Shown: positions 1-7,170, counted from the first letter of the stretch. The stretch: 9,679 bases of DNA from an uncultured Muribaculaceae bacterium (GCA_905207535.1 CAJLLX010000077.1:1-9679), one strand, 5' to 3'. Notes: generated by a model not told the origin, from the sequence alone. A program made the numbers and translations.

Positions 1-70
1 ATCATCGGAGAATTGGTCAAGTGAAATACGCATTAATTTAATTCATCCAACAGGTTTATATCCCTTGTAA
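1..70. other. Left edge: possible gene fragment, strand unresolved
   Basis: Three short open readings compete here and none can be proved. On the minus strand an ATG at 33-31 opens MRISLDQFSDD and stays open to the window edge, which would place another gene downstream of ispF. On the plus strand, frame 1 reads IIGELVK and stops with TGA at 22-24. Plus frame 2 reads through to a TAA at 68-70 and ends in HPTGLYPL. The hairpin with a plus-strand T-run at 140-179 would suit a plus-strand gene ending here, but it does not decide the matter. I do not recognise any of the three peptides. Confidence 0.25.
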
Positions 71-139
71 ATAAAAAAATCGTAAGCGCTTTTCCGGTCA
101 CTGCCGGGCGCCCGTTGTAGCGTATATGGATATAACAAA

Positions 140-179
140 CGGACACGCCCTAAGGGTGTGCCCGTCATGCAGTTTTTTT
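140..179. terminator. Imperfect hairpin with T-run after ispF, possible (bidirectional) terminator
   Basis: The arm at 140-150 (CGGACACGCCC) pairs with 154-164 (GGGTGTGCCCG) around a TAA loop. The stem has 11 positions with one G-T wobble and one A-C mismatch. On the plus strand seven T residues (173-179) follow, but only after an 8-nt spacer. On the minus strand, the direction of ispF, the hairpin is followed by the weaker tract GTTTGTTATA. It lies 29 nt beyond the ispF stop codon. It may end ispF transcription, or serve a convergent gene from the left. It could instead be a dispersed palindromic repeat, since its GGACAC... arm is loosely like the palindrome at 6262-6282. Confidence 0.45.
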
Positions 180-192
180 ATGTCGTAGCGTC

Positions 193-675
193 TTAGTCGC
201 TGATCATCAGCGCGGTAGCCATAGCGGCAATCCCCTCTTCGCGTCCGGTGAACCCGAGGCGCTCGGTGGTGGTGGCCTTCACCGACACGCGGCCGGCGTC
301 CACGCCCAGGTCCTCGGCCACATTAATGCGCATCTGCTCTATGTAGGGGAGCATCTTGGGCGCCTGGGCCATGATTGTGATGTCGGCATTGCCGGTGCGG
401 TAGCCGCGCTCAGCGGCCATCTCCACGCAGCGGCGCAGCAGCATGCGCGAATCGGCTCCGCGCCAGCGCTCGTCGTTGTCGGGGAAGTGTTTGCCTATAT
501 CTCCCAGCGCCAGAGCGCCAAGGATAGCGTCGCAGAGGGCGTGGAGCGCCACATCGGCGTCGCTGTGGCCCAGCAATCCGGTGCGGTGGGGGATATCCAC
601 CCCGCAGATGATGCATCGCCGGCCCTCGGTGAGCCGGTGCACATCAAATCCGTTGCCTGTGCGTATATCTTTCAT
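193..675 (-). CDS. ispF: 2-C-methyl-D-erythritol 2,4-cyclodiphosphate synthase
   Basis: IspF catalyses the fifth step of the MEP isoprenoid pathway in the cytoplasm. It cyclises CDP-methylerythritol 2-phosphate to MEcPP with release of CMP. The 160-residue length is normal for the family. The divalent-metal ligands are visible as D11 and H13 in GFDVHRL and H45 in GHSDADVALHALCDA (36-50). DIGKHFPDND (59-68) and the C-terminal signature KATTTERLGFTGREEG (133-148), which binds the cytidine and diphosphate, are intact. The ATG start overlaps the porV stop in an ATGA junction of 4 nt, so ispF is probably translated by coupling to porV. The porV-ispF pairing is also found in Porphyromonas gingivalis (from memory). 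It is the last gene of the minus-strand run and is followed by a hairpin. Nothing in the sequence suggests loss of function. Confidence 0.97.
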   Translation of the reverse strand: MKDIRTGNGFDVHRLTEGRRCIICGVDIPHRTGLLGHSDADVALHALCDAILGALALGDIGKHFPDNDERWRGADSRMLLRRCVEMAAERGYRTGNADITIMAQAPKMLPYIEQMRINVAEDLGVDAGRVSVKATTTERLGFTGREEGIAAMATALMISD

Positions 676-1937
676 CGTTTGCCGAAGAGGTTTTTCAGGC
701 CGTCCATGTCGAAGGTGAGGGTGAATCGCAGGGTCTGGTCGAGGGGCGAGGTCTGCGCCGTGGCCAGCATGTAGGAGGCGTCGAGGCGCACCACATTGAG
801 CGAGAAGCCCGCTCCGAAGCCGAAATACTGGCGGTTGCCCTTGTATTCGCTCTCGTGGTAATAGCCCGCACGCAGGAAAAACTGCTGATTGTAGCTGTAT
901 TCCGCGCCGAGGCTCCAGTTGATCTCGCGCAGCTCCTCCTTGCCGCCGCCGGGGGCGTCGCTGAAGCTCTTGAAGATGCCGGTGATGGGCGACATATCCT
1001 TCCAGTCGTCGAGCGCCTTCTGATATGCCTCCTGGTCCTCGTTGCCGTCGGCGTCGGTATAGTCCTGCTGGCGCGGACGGGTGGGCACGAGCAGCTTATT
1101 GAGGTCCAGACTGAAAGCTAAGGTGTGGTAGTCGGCCAGGGGGAACATGAACGAGGTGCCCAGGCGCAGGTTGGTGGGGAGGAAAGCGGGGTTGTTGCCG
1201 TTGTCGTACGACACCTTCGTACCGATGTTGGAGATGTTGAAGCCCAGCGACCACTGGCACTCGTTCTGCCCGATGATGGGATAGGTGGTGAAGTAGCCCG
1301 AGAGGTCGGCGGCGAAGGCCGAGGCGCCGGTGTTGTTGTCGCCCACGTCGGAGGTGTTGTAGCCGAGGTCGGAGTAGATGTAGCGGAACACTACTCCCAT
1401 CGAGAATTTCTCGGAGAGCTTGCGCGAATAGCCCACATCCACAGCCATCTCGTAGGGGTTGATGCTGTTGGTCACGCCGGCCACGTCGGTGGTATTCACC
1501 TCACCCAGTGAGAAGTAGCGCAGCGAGGCGCTGATGGCCTGATTGTCGTTGGAGCCTATTTTCCAGTATCCGGCGAGGTTGGCAAGGAAGATGTCGTTGA
1601 CAAGTTTGCGCAGCCACGGGGTGTAGCTCAGCGACACCGCCCCCTGCGAGTAGGCGAAGGCATACTTCGAGGGGTTCCAGTACTGCGAGTTGGCATCGGG
1701 ATCAGTGGCGGCGCCGAGGTCGCCCATCGACGCGCCGCGGGCATCGGGAGCGATGCTCAGAGAGGTGACGCCGGTCTGCACCGGGTTGAATTCGTTCTTT
1801 ATATCATCCTCTGCCACAGCCACAAAGCTACCCGCAGCAAGCATGCATGCCACCACAAGGGCCACATGCCGCATCAGGCGCAGGGGAGCCGGGGTGCAGC
1901 CGAGTATTTTTTCAGTTTTTTTCATCTTGCTTTTCAT
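672..1937 (-). CDS. porV: Type IX secretion system outer-membrane protein PorV (LptO family)
   Basis: PorV is an outer-membrane beta-barrel of the FadL type. In type IX secretion it accepts cargo from the SprA translocon and delivers it to the sortase PorU. With the ATG at 1937 the protein has 421 residues. A hydrophobic signal peptide covers about residues 22-42, starting RHVALVVACMLAAG and ending AVA before EDD. The family hallmarks follow: NPVQTG (51-56), IAPDARGASMG (62-72) and ANSQYWNP (82-89), then alternating beta-strand sequence to FTLTFDMDGLKNLFGKR. The frame is open up to a GTG at 1994, but those extra 19 residues do not look like a signal peptide. Another ATG at 1925 begins MKKTEKILG, an A-rich start that is equally plausible. 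A TATATTTT at 1964-1957 is a weak -7 candidate. The gene overlaps ispF by 4 nt. The sortase gene porU, which lies next to porV in P. gingivalis, is absent here. Confidence 0.9.
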   Translation of the reverse strand: MKSKMKKTEKILGCTPAPLRLMRHVALVVACMLAAGSFVAVAEDDIKNEFNPVQTGVTSLSIAPDARGASMGDLGAATDPDANSQYWNPSKYAFAYSQGAVSLSYTPWLRKLVNDIFLANLAGYWKIGSNDNQAISASLRYFSLGEVNTTDVAGVTNSINPYEMAVDVGYSRKLSEKFSMGVVFRYIYSDLGYNTSDVGDNNTGASAFAADLSGYFTTYPIIGQNECQWSLGFNISNIGTKVSYDNGNNPAFLPTNLRLGTSFMFPLADYHTLAFSLDLNKLLVPTRPRQQDYTDADGNEDQEAYQKALDDWKDMSPITGIFKSFSDAPGGGKEELREINWSLGAEYSYNQQFFLRAGYYHESEYKGNRQYFGFGAGFSLNVVRLDASYMLATAQTSPLDQTLRFTLTFDMDGLKNLFGKR

Positions 1938-2020
1938 CAGCTGATTATGTACCTGAAAATATAACTGAAAAATACCGTTTTTATTGCCCGGCACCCTTTC
2001 ACATTTTTTTCAGGCATGAA

Positions 2021-2058
2021 GCAGGGGAGCGCGGAACTGGCGGCAGGGGAGTCGCGGA
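2021..2058. repeat. Short imperfect direct repeat between porV and xerD
   Basis: GCAGGGGAGCGCGGA (2021-2035) recurs as GCAGGGGAGTCGCGGA (2043-2058), a spacing of 22 nt with one inserted base. A fainter third copy, GGGCGGGGGAGTT, lies at 2067-2079 against the xerD stop codon. It fills part of the 141-nt gap between xerD and porV. No function is evident, and in GC-rich DNA this may be slippage debris. Confidence 0.4.
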
Positions 2059-2078
2059 CCGATTGCGGGCGGGGGAGT

Positions 2079-2990
2079 TCATCTCAGATTGCGGGGATGA
2101 TGCAGGAGTATCTCCTCGCGCAGGTGCGAGGTGTCGAGATGGATGTAAATCTCGGTGGTGGCCACGCTTTCATGGCCCAGCATCTGCTGGATGGAGAGCA
2201 GATTGGCGCCCCCTTCGAGCAGATGGGTGGCAAAACTGTGGCGCATGGTGTGGGGCGAGATGGTTTTGGTCACTCCGGCGGCCTCGGCGAGGCGGCGCAC
2301 GATGGTGAAGATCATCTGGCGTGTGAGCCTGTGGCCGCGGCGGTTGAGAAAGAGTATTCCCTCCTCGCCGGGCTTGATTTTCACCTCCGTGCGGCTCCCG
2401 TGGAGGTATTCCTGAATCCTGTCGGCCGCTACGGGCGACATCGGCACTATCCGCTCCTTCGAGCCCTTGCCCAAGACGGTGATGAACCCCTCGGCGAAGT
2501 TGATGCGCCCTATTTCCAGGTTGGTGAGCTCGCTCACGCGCAGTCCACAGCCGTAGAGGGTCTCCATGATGGCGCGGTTGCGGTCGGCCTCGGCGCTGTC
2601 GGGGTCGATGGCGGCGATAAGGGCGTCTATCTCGCTGAGGGTGAGCACTTCGGGCAGATGGAGTCCCGGCCGCGGGGTCTCGAGCAGCAGCGAGGGGTCT
2701 TCGGCGATGAAGTCGCTGATCCTGAGGAAATGAAAAAACGATTTGATGCCCGACACTATCCGCTTGCGGGTGGTTTCGGCTATGCCGAGCTCGAAAAGGG
2801 CGGCGGTAAACTGCTCCAGCGCGGGATATGTGACCTCGCGCAGGGGGGTGTGCTCGGCGGCGAGCCATGCGGTGAGTTTCTCCACATCGCGCCGGTAGGC
2901 CTCGGCGGTGTTGGCACTCAGGCCGCGCTGCAGGCGCAGGTAGCCGTTGTATTCGCGCAGCAGCGCCTCGATGTCGGGTATCTGCCTCAC
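2079..2990 (-). CDS. xerD: Tyrosine recombinase XerD
   Basis: XerD is a tyrosine recombinase that with XerC resolves chromosome dimers at the dif site; FtsK activates XerD. With a GTG start at 2990 the protein has 303 residues, close to the usual 298-300. An N-terminal SAM-like core-binding domain covers about residues 5-95 (GLSANTAEAYRRDVEKL at 23-39). The catalytic domain covers about 110-300. All catalytic residues are present: R151 (GCGLRVSEL), K175 (GKGSKER), H247 and R250 (SPHTMRHSFATHLLEGGA), H273 (LGHESVATTE) and the nucleophile Y282 (IYIHLD). The frame is open to an ATG at 3101, but that would overlap the upstream gene by 115 nt and adds a low-complexity Arg/His-rich stretch. The GTG gives a GTGA overlap with the upstream stop, so coupling is likely. 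It could be another Xer-type integrase, but no mobile-element context is present. Confidence 0.92.
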   Translation of the reverse strand: MRQIPDIEALLREYNGYLRLQRGLSANTAEAYRRDVEKLTAWLAAEHTPLREVTYPALEQFTAALFELGIAETTRKRIVSGIKSFFHFLRISDFIAEDPSLLLETPRPGLHLPEVLTLSEIDALIAAIDPDSAEADRNRAIMETLYGCGLRVSELTNLEIGRINFAEGFITVLGKGSKERIVPMSPVAADRIQEYLHGSRTEVKIKPGEEGILFLNRRGHRLTRQMIFTIVRRLAEAAGVTKTISPHTMRHSFATHLLEGGANLLSIQQMLGHESVATTEIYIHLDTSHLREEILLHHPRNLR

Positions 2991-3619
2991 ATCACTATCT
3001 TGAAAATCTGGTGGGGGAGCGCTCTGCGGGCCACGAAGATGCCGGTGTAGCCGTCGGTGAAGCCCATGCCGTACTCTGTCACGTCGCAGAGATACTTCCA
3101 TATGCGCTGCATCTGCGGCAGGGTGGTGAGGTTGCGCAGGAATATGACCACATCGCCGTTGGCCAGCAGCTGCTGCACATACTTTTTCAGTATCTCGCCG
3201 TGGCTCTCATGATACTGATTGACAAGCACAAACGGCTCTACTACGCCCAATAGCTCCGGATCGGGGTGGCGCTCGGTGTGCCACACGTGCACCTTCGAGC
3301 GGGGGATGGCGCGGTTGAGGATCACGGTGGTCACTTCGTGGCCGTGACCCACCTCGAGCACATGGGCCGGATTGAAGTAGCAGAGCACGCGGAAGAGGAG
3401 CCACGCCTCGGGCACCGACATATCTTTGCCGGCGAAAATCTCGTTGAAACCCGTCTTGCGCGAGCGCGGACAGAAGGCCGCGATCTCGGCATAGGCGTAG
3501 TAGCGCGCATCTTTCTCACCTATCACCTTGGTAATGAAGTCGAAAGCGAAAGGGGAGTGCACGCCGTAGCCGCGGCTGCGCCATAGCATCTTGGGGTATT
3601 CAAAGAGTCGTCGCAGCAT
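2987..3619 (-). CDS. Class I SAM-methyltransferase-like protein, Bacteroidota family
   Basis: This 210-residue protein belongs, as far as I can recognise, to a family seen in Bacteroidota and annotated as class I SAM-dependent methyltransferase, with an N-terminal signature like RGYGVHSPFAFDFI (16-29). The Rossmann-like part runs from about residue 85, with HVLEVGHGHEVTT (86-98) in the position of SAM-binding motif I, later strands around VHVWHTE (110-116) and NGDVVIFL (154-161), and a C-terminal MGFTDGYTGIFVARRALPHQIFKI that fits the family tail. Motif I is unusual, because the usual E/DxGxGxG glycine loop reads EVGHGHE, so SAM binding may be weakened or lost. No substrate can be assigned. 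Its ATG shares one base with the yfhO stop (TAATG) and its stop overlaps the xerD GTG (GTGA). That makes it the middle gene of a tightly coupled trio. Confidence 0.75.
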   Translation of the reverse strand: MLRRLFEYPKMLWRSRGYGVHSPFAFDFITKVIGEKDARYYAYAEIAAFCPRSRKTGFNEIFAGKDMSVPEAWLLFRVLCYFNPAHVLEVGHGHEVTTVILNRAIPRSKVHVWHTERHPDPELLGVVEPFVLVNQYHESHGEILKKYVQQLLANGDVVIFLRNLTTLPQMQRIWKYLCDVTEYGMGFTDGYTGIFVARRALPHQIFKIVM

Positions 3620-6234
3620 TATTTTTCGGAGGTTTGTTCGTCGGGTTTGTTATCGGGATTCTTGTGCAGCAGATTGAGCACCACGGTGGCGAGGAGCAGC
3701 AGGTAGATGAGTATCACGGCCACGCGGGCGGCGGCCACGGTGGTGGTCACCGACTGCGGTGCGAAGGTGAACTCTACGGTGTGCCTTCCGGCGGGGATGC
3801 GCAGAGCGCGGAGCACATAGTTGACGCGGGCTATCTCGGCGGGCTTGCCGTCGATCGTGGCCTCCCAGCCCCACGGGAAGAAGACCTCGGAGAAGACTGC
3901 CACGCGGTCTGTAGCGGTGTTGGCGGTGTAGGTGAGGCGATGGGGCGCGTAGGTGGTCTCGGTGATGGTGGCGGTGCTGTCGGGGGCGGCTGTGGTGAAG
4001 TTGGCCAGGGCTGCGGCGAAGCGCTTGTCGGCCACGGCCTGACGGGCCGGGTCGAGGGTGTCGAGGGCATCCATCTCGGCGTCAGCCCCCTCCACATAGT
4101 CCACACGGTCTACAAACCATGCGTTGCCCAGCGCCCCGGGATTGTTGGCAAGCTGCCCGTCGGCGGTGATTATATACTTGGCGTTGAGCATACTGAGCAC
4201 ATTCATATCGGCCTCGCTCACCTTGCCGGAGGTGAAGTGGCTCAGGTGACGGTCTATGAGGTCCTGATAGCGGCTGAGCTTGGCGGCGTGGTAGCCTCCG
4301 ATGGCTTTGTGGCGATAGGAGGGTGCGGCCTGATAAAATTCCGGTATGTTCATCACACGGTAGTTCATGGCCGTATCGGCGAGGATGACGCGGTCGTTGG
4401 CGGTGAGGGGGAACATCTCGGTGGCGCTCACCTCGGGGGAGCAGAAGCTCTCGTGGTTGAGGTAGCGCTTGTTGACGGTGTAGAGGTCCACACACACCAG
4501 CAGGCCTATCATGGCGGCGCCCATCCATGCCTTGGCCTTACCCTGCACGCAGAGCATCAGGCATCCGAAGGCCAGGAGGATGAAGAGCAGCGAGCGCAGC
4601 GAGTCGGCGCTCACTATCGAGTGTCGCAGGTCGGTGACGGCGGCGGCTATGGCGGGATTGTCGATGGAGAAGACGCTCAGGGCCTCCTTGGGGTATCCGG
4701 CCTGGATGAGCTGATAGCCGATCATCTGCGAGATCTGCTGGTCGCCCTCGGTGATGGCGGGGCCGTAGATGCCGGGGAAGAGCCATCCGGCGATGCAGAG
4801 CAGCGCCGTGATGCCGAAGGAGAGGTAGATTTTGCCCATGTAGCGCTGACGCACCTCGCGGGCCGGGGTGCTGAGCACTTTTTGCAGCGCCAAGATGCCC
4901 AAAAGCGGGATGGTGAACTCGGCTATCACCAGAATGCTCTCCACGGTGCGGAAGCGCGAGTACATCGGCATGTAGTCGATGAATAGGTCGGTCATCCACT
5001 GCAGGTTGCGCCCCAGTGCGAGCCCCACGGAGAGGAGGGTGAGCACAAGGAGCGTCCATTTTATGGGTCCGCGCACTATGAAGCAACCCAACACGAAGAG
5101 TGTCAGTATGATAGCACCCACGTAGACCGGGCCGTTGGTCCCTTCAGGCTCGCCGAAATAGCGGCTGACATAGTTGGCCACGTAGCCCTGCTCCATCTCG
5201 TTGAGCTGCGACATCACTTTGTCGGCATCCTTGGCGTCGGCTACCGATGTGGGGCGCATGTTGCCGGCCACCGGCATGGCCGATGCACCACCCTTCACAT
5301 CGGGGATGAGCAGGGTGAAGGTCTCGGAGCGCCCGTAGCTGTATTGGGTGATGTAGTCGCGGTCGAGGCCCGAGGTTTTCTCTCCGGCGGCCCCGGCGTC
5401 GGCTGCCGTGAGCTCGGAATGGCCTCCGCGCATGGTCTCTTTAGAGTATTCGTAGGTGTTGTAGAGGCTTGGCATATTGGCCGTTACGGCTAATATGGCC
5501 CCCACGGCGAGCGCACCGGTGGCGGTGAGCCAGCGGCGGTAATCTTTTTTGCGGATAGCCTGCACGAGGTAGGCGATGGAGAGCCCGGCGATGACCATCA
5601 GGAAGTAGTAGCTCATCTGCACGTGGTTGCTCTGGATCTGCATCATGGCAAACAGGGCTGCCAGGGCGCTGCCGGTGAGCCAGCGGCCGCGGTAGGCCAT
5701 GATTACACCGGCTATCGTGGGGGGTACATAGGCCAGAGTGACGAACTTCCATATGTGTCCGGCGCCGATGATGATGATGAAGTAGGTGGAGAAGCCCCAC
5801 GCCACGGCGCCTATCAGTCCGTAGTACCAGCGCACTCGCATGGCGGCCATCAGTATGATGAATCCGGCCATCATCATGAAGAGCAGATTGGATGGGGAGG
5901 GGAGCCCTGCGCCGTAAACCTTTGTAATCCAGGAGAACAGCGAGTCGCTGGGATATGTGGGCGAAATCTGGAAGGTGGGCATGCCGGAGAAGAGCGAGTT
6001 GGTCCATCGCGGAGCGTCCTCGCCGGTGGCTTCGGCGTAGGCTTTCACCTCCTGACCGATGGCCGCGCCCTGCTGCATGTCGTGCTGACGCAGCTCGTTG
6101 CCCATGGTGGCGTCGGGATAGAAATATGCCAGCGCCAGCAGCGCAGCCGCCGCCAGCGAGATGAAAAATCCATAAAACTGCGGCCGTCGCACCGCTGCCA
6201 ACAGATTGCCCCACATTTCCTTTATCGCTTTCAT
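3619..6234 (-). CDS. YfhO-family large membrane protein, probable GT-C-type glycosyltransferase
   Basis: The protein has 871 residues with many hydrophobic segments, among them about 20-38, 117-132, 138-158, 165-180, 205-226, 238-252, 371-386, 393-406, 432-451, 469-488, 546-563, 570-584 and a last one at about 832-855. It matches the YfhO family by its N-terminal periplasmic segment (MGNELRQHD at 44-52, RWTNSLFSGMP at 76-86) and by the C-terminal extracytoplasmic signature SEVFFPWGWEATIDGKPAE (782-800). Gram-positive YfhO modifies lipoteichoic acid with sugars. In Bacteroidota the substrate is unknown, so transfer from a lipid-linked sugar to an envelope glycan is inference. A charged region follows the last membrane segment (NPDNKPDEQTSEK). 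The start is the only nearby ATG, 78 nt beyond the tonB stop. The stop overlaps the methyltransferase-like start by one base. Confidence 0.9.
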   Translation of the reverse strand: MKAIKEMWGNLLAAVRRPQFYGFFISLAAAALLALAYFYPDATMGNELRQHDMQQGAAIGQEVKAYAEATGEDAPRWTNSLFSGMPTFQISPTYPSDSLFSWITKVYGAGLPSPSNLLFMMMAGFIILMAAMRVRWYYGLIGAVAWGFSTYFIIIIGAGHIWKFVTLAYVPPTIAGVIMAYRGRWLTGSALAALFAMMQIQSNHVQMSYYFLMVIAGLSIAYLVQAIRKKDYRRWLTATGALAVGAILAVTANMPSLYNTYEYSKETMRGGHSELTAADAGAAGEKTSGLDRDYITQYSYGRSETFTLLIPDVKGGASAMPVAGNMRPTSVADAKDADKVMSQLNEMEQGYVANYVSRYFGEPEGTNGPVYVGAIILTLFVLGCFIVRGPIKWTLLVLTLLSVGLALGRNLQWMTDLFIDYMPMYSRFRTVESILVIAEFTIPLLGILALQKVLSTPAREVRQRYMGKIYLSFGITALLCIAGWLFPGIYGPAITEGDQQISQMIGYQLIQAGYPKEALSVFSIDNPAIAAAVTDLRHSIVSADSLRSLLFILLAFGCLMLCVQGKAKAWMGAAMIGLLVCVDLYTVNKRYLNHESFCSPEVSATEMFPLTANDRVILADTAMNYRVMNIPEFYQAAPSYRHKAIGGYHAAKLSRYQDLIDRHLSHFTSGKVSEADMNVLSMLNAKYIITADGQLANNPGALGNAWFVDRVDYVEGADAEMDALDTLDPARQAVADKRFAAALANFTTAAPDSTATITETTYAPHRLTYTANTATDRVAVFSEVFFPWGWEATIDGKPAEIARVNYVLRALRIPAGRHTVEFTFAPQSVTTTVAAARVAVILIYLLLLATVVLNLLHKNPDNKPDEQTSEK

Positions 6235-6259
6235 AGCCAGTGTCTTTTTTATTGATGGA

Positions 6260-6285
6260 TAGGACGCACGAGCCGTGCGTCCCTA
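6260..6285. repeat. REP-like perfect palindrome between tonB and yfhO
   Basis: GGACGCACG (6262-6270) and CGTGCGTCC (6274-6282) form a perfect 9-bp stem with an AGC loop. TA at 6260-6261 and TA at 6284-6285 extend it if one C is bulged. On the minus strand it reads GTAGGGACGCACG, GCT, CGTGCGTCC. Neither side carries a proper T-run, so it does not look like a standard intrinsic terminator. Its form, a GTAGGGACGC arm in a short intergenic gap, resembles dispersed palindromic repeats I recall from bacterial genomes including Bacteroidota. It could reduce or separate expression of yfhO relative to tonB. Confidence 0.6.
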
Positions 6286-6312
6286 CATCTCCCACAGTCT
6301 CCCCTGCCCCTT

Positions 6313-7170
6313 TTATTCAAACACCCAGGTGATGATGCCGGTTTGCACGGGTGAGCCCTCCAGCACCGAAAATCTGCACTCCATTGAGCGCTGCACGCAT
6401 GCCTGACGCATCTGCGCATCGCCGGCAGCGGTGCCCGAACTCTTTGCGGCATAATAACTTGCCGAGGTCACGCGCCCCTGCGAGTCGACCTTCACCCTCA
6501 CCGCTATGGTGCCGAGCTTTTTGCCGCGCACCGAGGTGAAATGCTCTATGGTGCGCCCGGCGAGGCCGTTGCCGGGGGTGCCGACCACATTGCCTTTGGA
6601 GCCGCTCCCCTCGGCTGCGCCGGGAGTGCCTTTCCCTTTGCCGCCTCCGAAGGCTTTGGCGGTGGCCTGAGCTACATTTTTCTTGGTTTGCTGCTGCTTT
6701 TTGGCCTCCTGACGCTGACGCTCCTTCTCCAGCTCCTCCTTGGTGGGGCCTTTGGGCTCTTTCTTCACCTTGGCGGGCGAGGGGCGCTCGGAGGTGGTCA
6801 CCTTGGGCTGTGTGGCGGCTTCGCCATGGTTTTCGAGGTCGGGGGCATCCTGAGTGGGCACATCGGCGGTGACGTCGCTCGGCGCCGGCTCATCTACGGG
6901 CGCCACGGGGTCGGCGATGTCGCCGGTGCGCACAAATTCGCCCGAGGCATAGAGATCTTCCACCGGCTCGAACACTATCTCCTCCGAAGGTTGGGGCGGA
7001 AGCTCCTTCCACCCGGCCGGAGGATATGTGAGGCAGGTGAAGATAATGGCCAGAAGCACAATGAGATGGAATATCACTGTGCCGGCTATGGCATATATGC
7101 GGTCCTTAGTCAATTGGGTTACGGTTTTAGTTTGACGTTGCGGGCGCTGCGGCTGCGTTGTTGTCCACAT
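6313..7170 (-). CDS. tonB: Energy transducer TonB
   Basis: TonB carries proton-motive energy from the ExbB-ExbD motor across the periplasm to TonB-dependent outer-membrane transporters. The 285-residue protein has one N-terminal membrane anchor (about 26-47, GTVIFHLIVLLAIIF) with H35 in the position of the functional anchor histidine of E. coli TonB. A Pro/Glu/Asp-rich linker follows (50-140), then a Lys/Gln/Glu-rich probably helical stretch (143-170), a Gly-rich hinge (175-204) and the C-terminal receptor-binding domain (about 208-285, GTIAVRVKVDSQGRVTSASY to TGIITWVFE). The ATG at 7170 lies inside exbD, with a 44-nt overlap. An alternative TTG at 7113, 13 nt beyond the exbD stop, gives TKDRIYAIAG close to the anchor, which is where homologues usually begin. 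The real start is unresolved. A TolA-like role is less likely but possible. Confidence 0.9.
   Translation of the reverse strand: MWTTTQPQRPQRQTKTVTQLTKDRIYAIAGTVIFHLIVLLAIIFTCLTYPPAGWKELPPQPSEEIVFEPVEDLYASGEFVRTGDIADPVAPVDEPAPSDVTADVPTQDAPDLENHGEAATQPKVTTSERPSPAKVKKEPKGPTKEELEKERQRQEAKKQQQTKKNVAQATAKAFGGGKGKGTPGAAEGSGSKGNVVGTPGNGLAGRTIEHFTSVRGKKLGTIAVRVKVDSQGRVTSASYYAAKSSGTAAGDAQMRQACVQRSMECRFSVLEGSPVQTGIITWVFE

Noticed and set aside
105..114. CGGGCGCCCG palindrome and nearby AAGCGCTT
   Set aside because: They are short loopless self-complementary runs expected by chance in GC-rich DNA and form no stable hairpin.
2079..2990. XerD as an integrase of a mobile element
   Set aside because: No attachment-site repeats, excisionase, relaxase or phage genes are nearby, and all the neighbours look like chromosomal genes.
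2016..3050. 344-codon plus-strand open frame opposite xerD
   Set aside because: It is a shadow of xerD, whose catalytic residues are all intact; the antisense peptide shows no recognisable motif.
2991..3101. N-terminal extension of XerD to the ATG at 3101
   Set aside because: It overlaps the upstream gene by 115 nt, encodes a low-complexity Arg/His stretch and makes the protein longer than the family; the GTG at 2990 gives a normal length and a 4-nt overlap.
3634..4986. 450-codon open frame on the plus strand opposite yfhO
   Set aside because: It is antisense to a clear YfhO protein, has a Gly/Val/His-rich composition typical of the complement of GC-rich coding DNA, and shows no domain.
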